Part shown: piece by piece, positions 35,271-35,288 of the stretch | Layout: the number at the start of each line of letters is the position of its first letter | Numbering within the stretch: the first letter of the stretch is position 1 | IMG/VR virus record: IMGVR_UViG_3300028800_000222 | Coordinates: 1 to 35,288 of that record | DNA: 35,288 bases | Strand: one strand, 5' to 3' | From: a virus | Notes under the pieces: model-generated | The model's input: only the letters and a program-made list of their open reading frames with translations | Told to the model about the DNA's origin: nothing | Databases searched by the model: none | Program-made: the position numbers and the translations under genes

Positions 35271-35288
35271 ATGGATGATTTTAAACCC
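35271..35288 (+). CDS. start of a further gene, cut by the window edge
   Basis: ATG at 35271 two bases after the DUF551 stop opens a frame to the last base (MDDFKP). Spacing fits the operon, but only six codons are visible, so the product is unknown. Confidence 0.35.

Overview
The window carries most of a tailed phage or prophage genome (podovirus-like). Its head and neck genes are of phage P22 type: portal, scaffold, P22-fold coat protein, gp4- and gp10-like tail accessory factors and DNA-ejection proteins. Its replication block is lambda-like: an O-like initiator with iterons inside its gene, and a P-like loader. The DNA is AT-rich. A broken IS66 element at the left edge suggests a bacterial chromosome, so a prophage is likely. 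P22-type heads and IS66 point to a Gram-negative host, probably a low-GC proteobacterium; I cannot name the genus. No integrase, CI-type repressor or att site is visible.

Layout. (1) 1-2336, plus strand: IS66 tnpA/tnpB remnant, a protein with an XRE-like N-terminus and a sigma-70 region 4 C-terminus, two small genes and a hexapeptide-repeat O-acetyltransferase. These look like cargo genes beside the tail-fibre end. (2) 25537 down to 2532, minus strand: the late operon. In transcription order it holds the small terminase, small basic proteins, a collagen-like protein, an RNA-polymerase alpha-CTD-like protein, an NrdR-type zinc ribbon, the large terminase, a Tad2-type (DUF2829) anti-Thoeris candidate, portal, scaffold, coat, gp4, gp10, ejection proteins and four or five tail-fibre genes. 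(3) 25600-26158, plus strand: a short operon with a near-consensus promoter, an unknown gene and a Lar-type restriction alleviation gene. (4) 26159-26659: a gene-free stretch full of hairpins. It holds a 32-nt element that looks like one type I-C CRISPR repeat, with its own minus-strand promoter and a hairpin end. (5) 29793 down to 26660, minus strand: O-like initiator with origin iterons, P-like loader, VRR-NUC nuclease, M15 endolysin and putative holin. (6) 29794-30197: control region with promoters and a structured RNA candidate. (7) 30198-35288, plus strand: early operon with a ribbon-helix-helix regulator, Sak4-like recombinase plus SSB, and many small accessory proteins.

How it may work. 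The RHH protein probably controls early promoters that share a 20-bp partly palindromic site over the -10 box. One copy overlaps the end of its own gene and another drives the Lar operon. Three gene products resemble pieces of the host transcription machinery (sigma region 4, alpha-CTD, NrdR zinc ribbon). Three elements point to counter-defence: Lar against restriction, Tad2 against Thoeris, and the solitary CRISPR-like repeat as a candidate RNA anti-CRISPR. The last is the most exciting signal here. All family names come from reading motifs by eye; no search was run.
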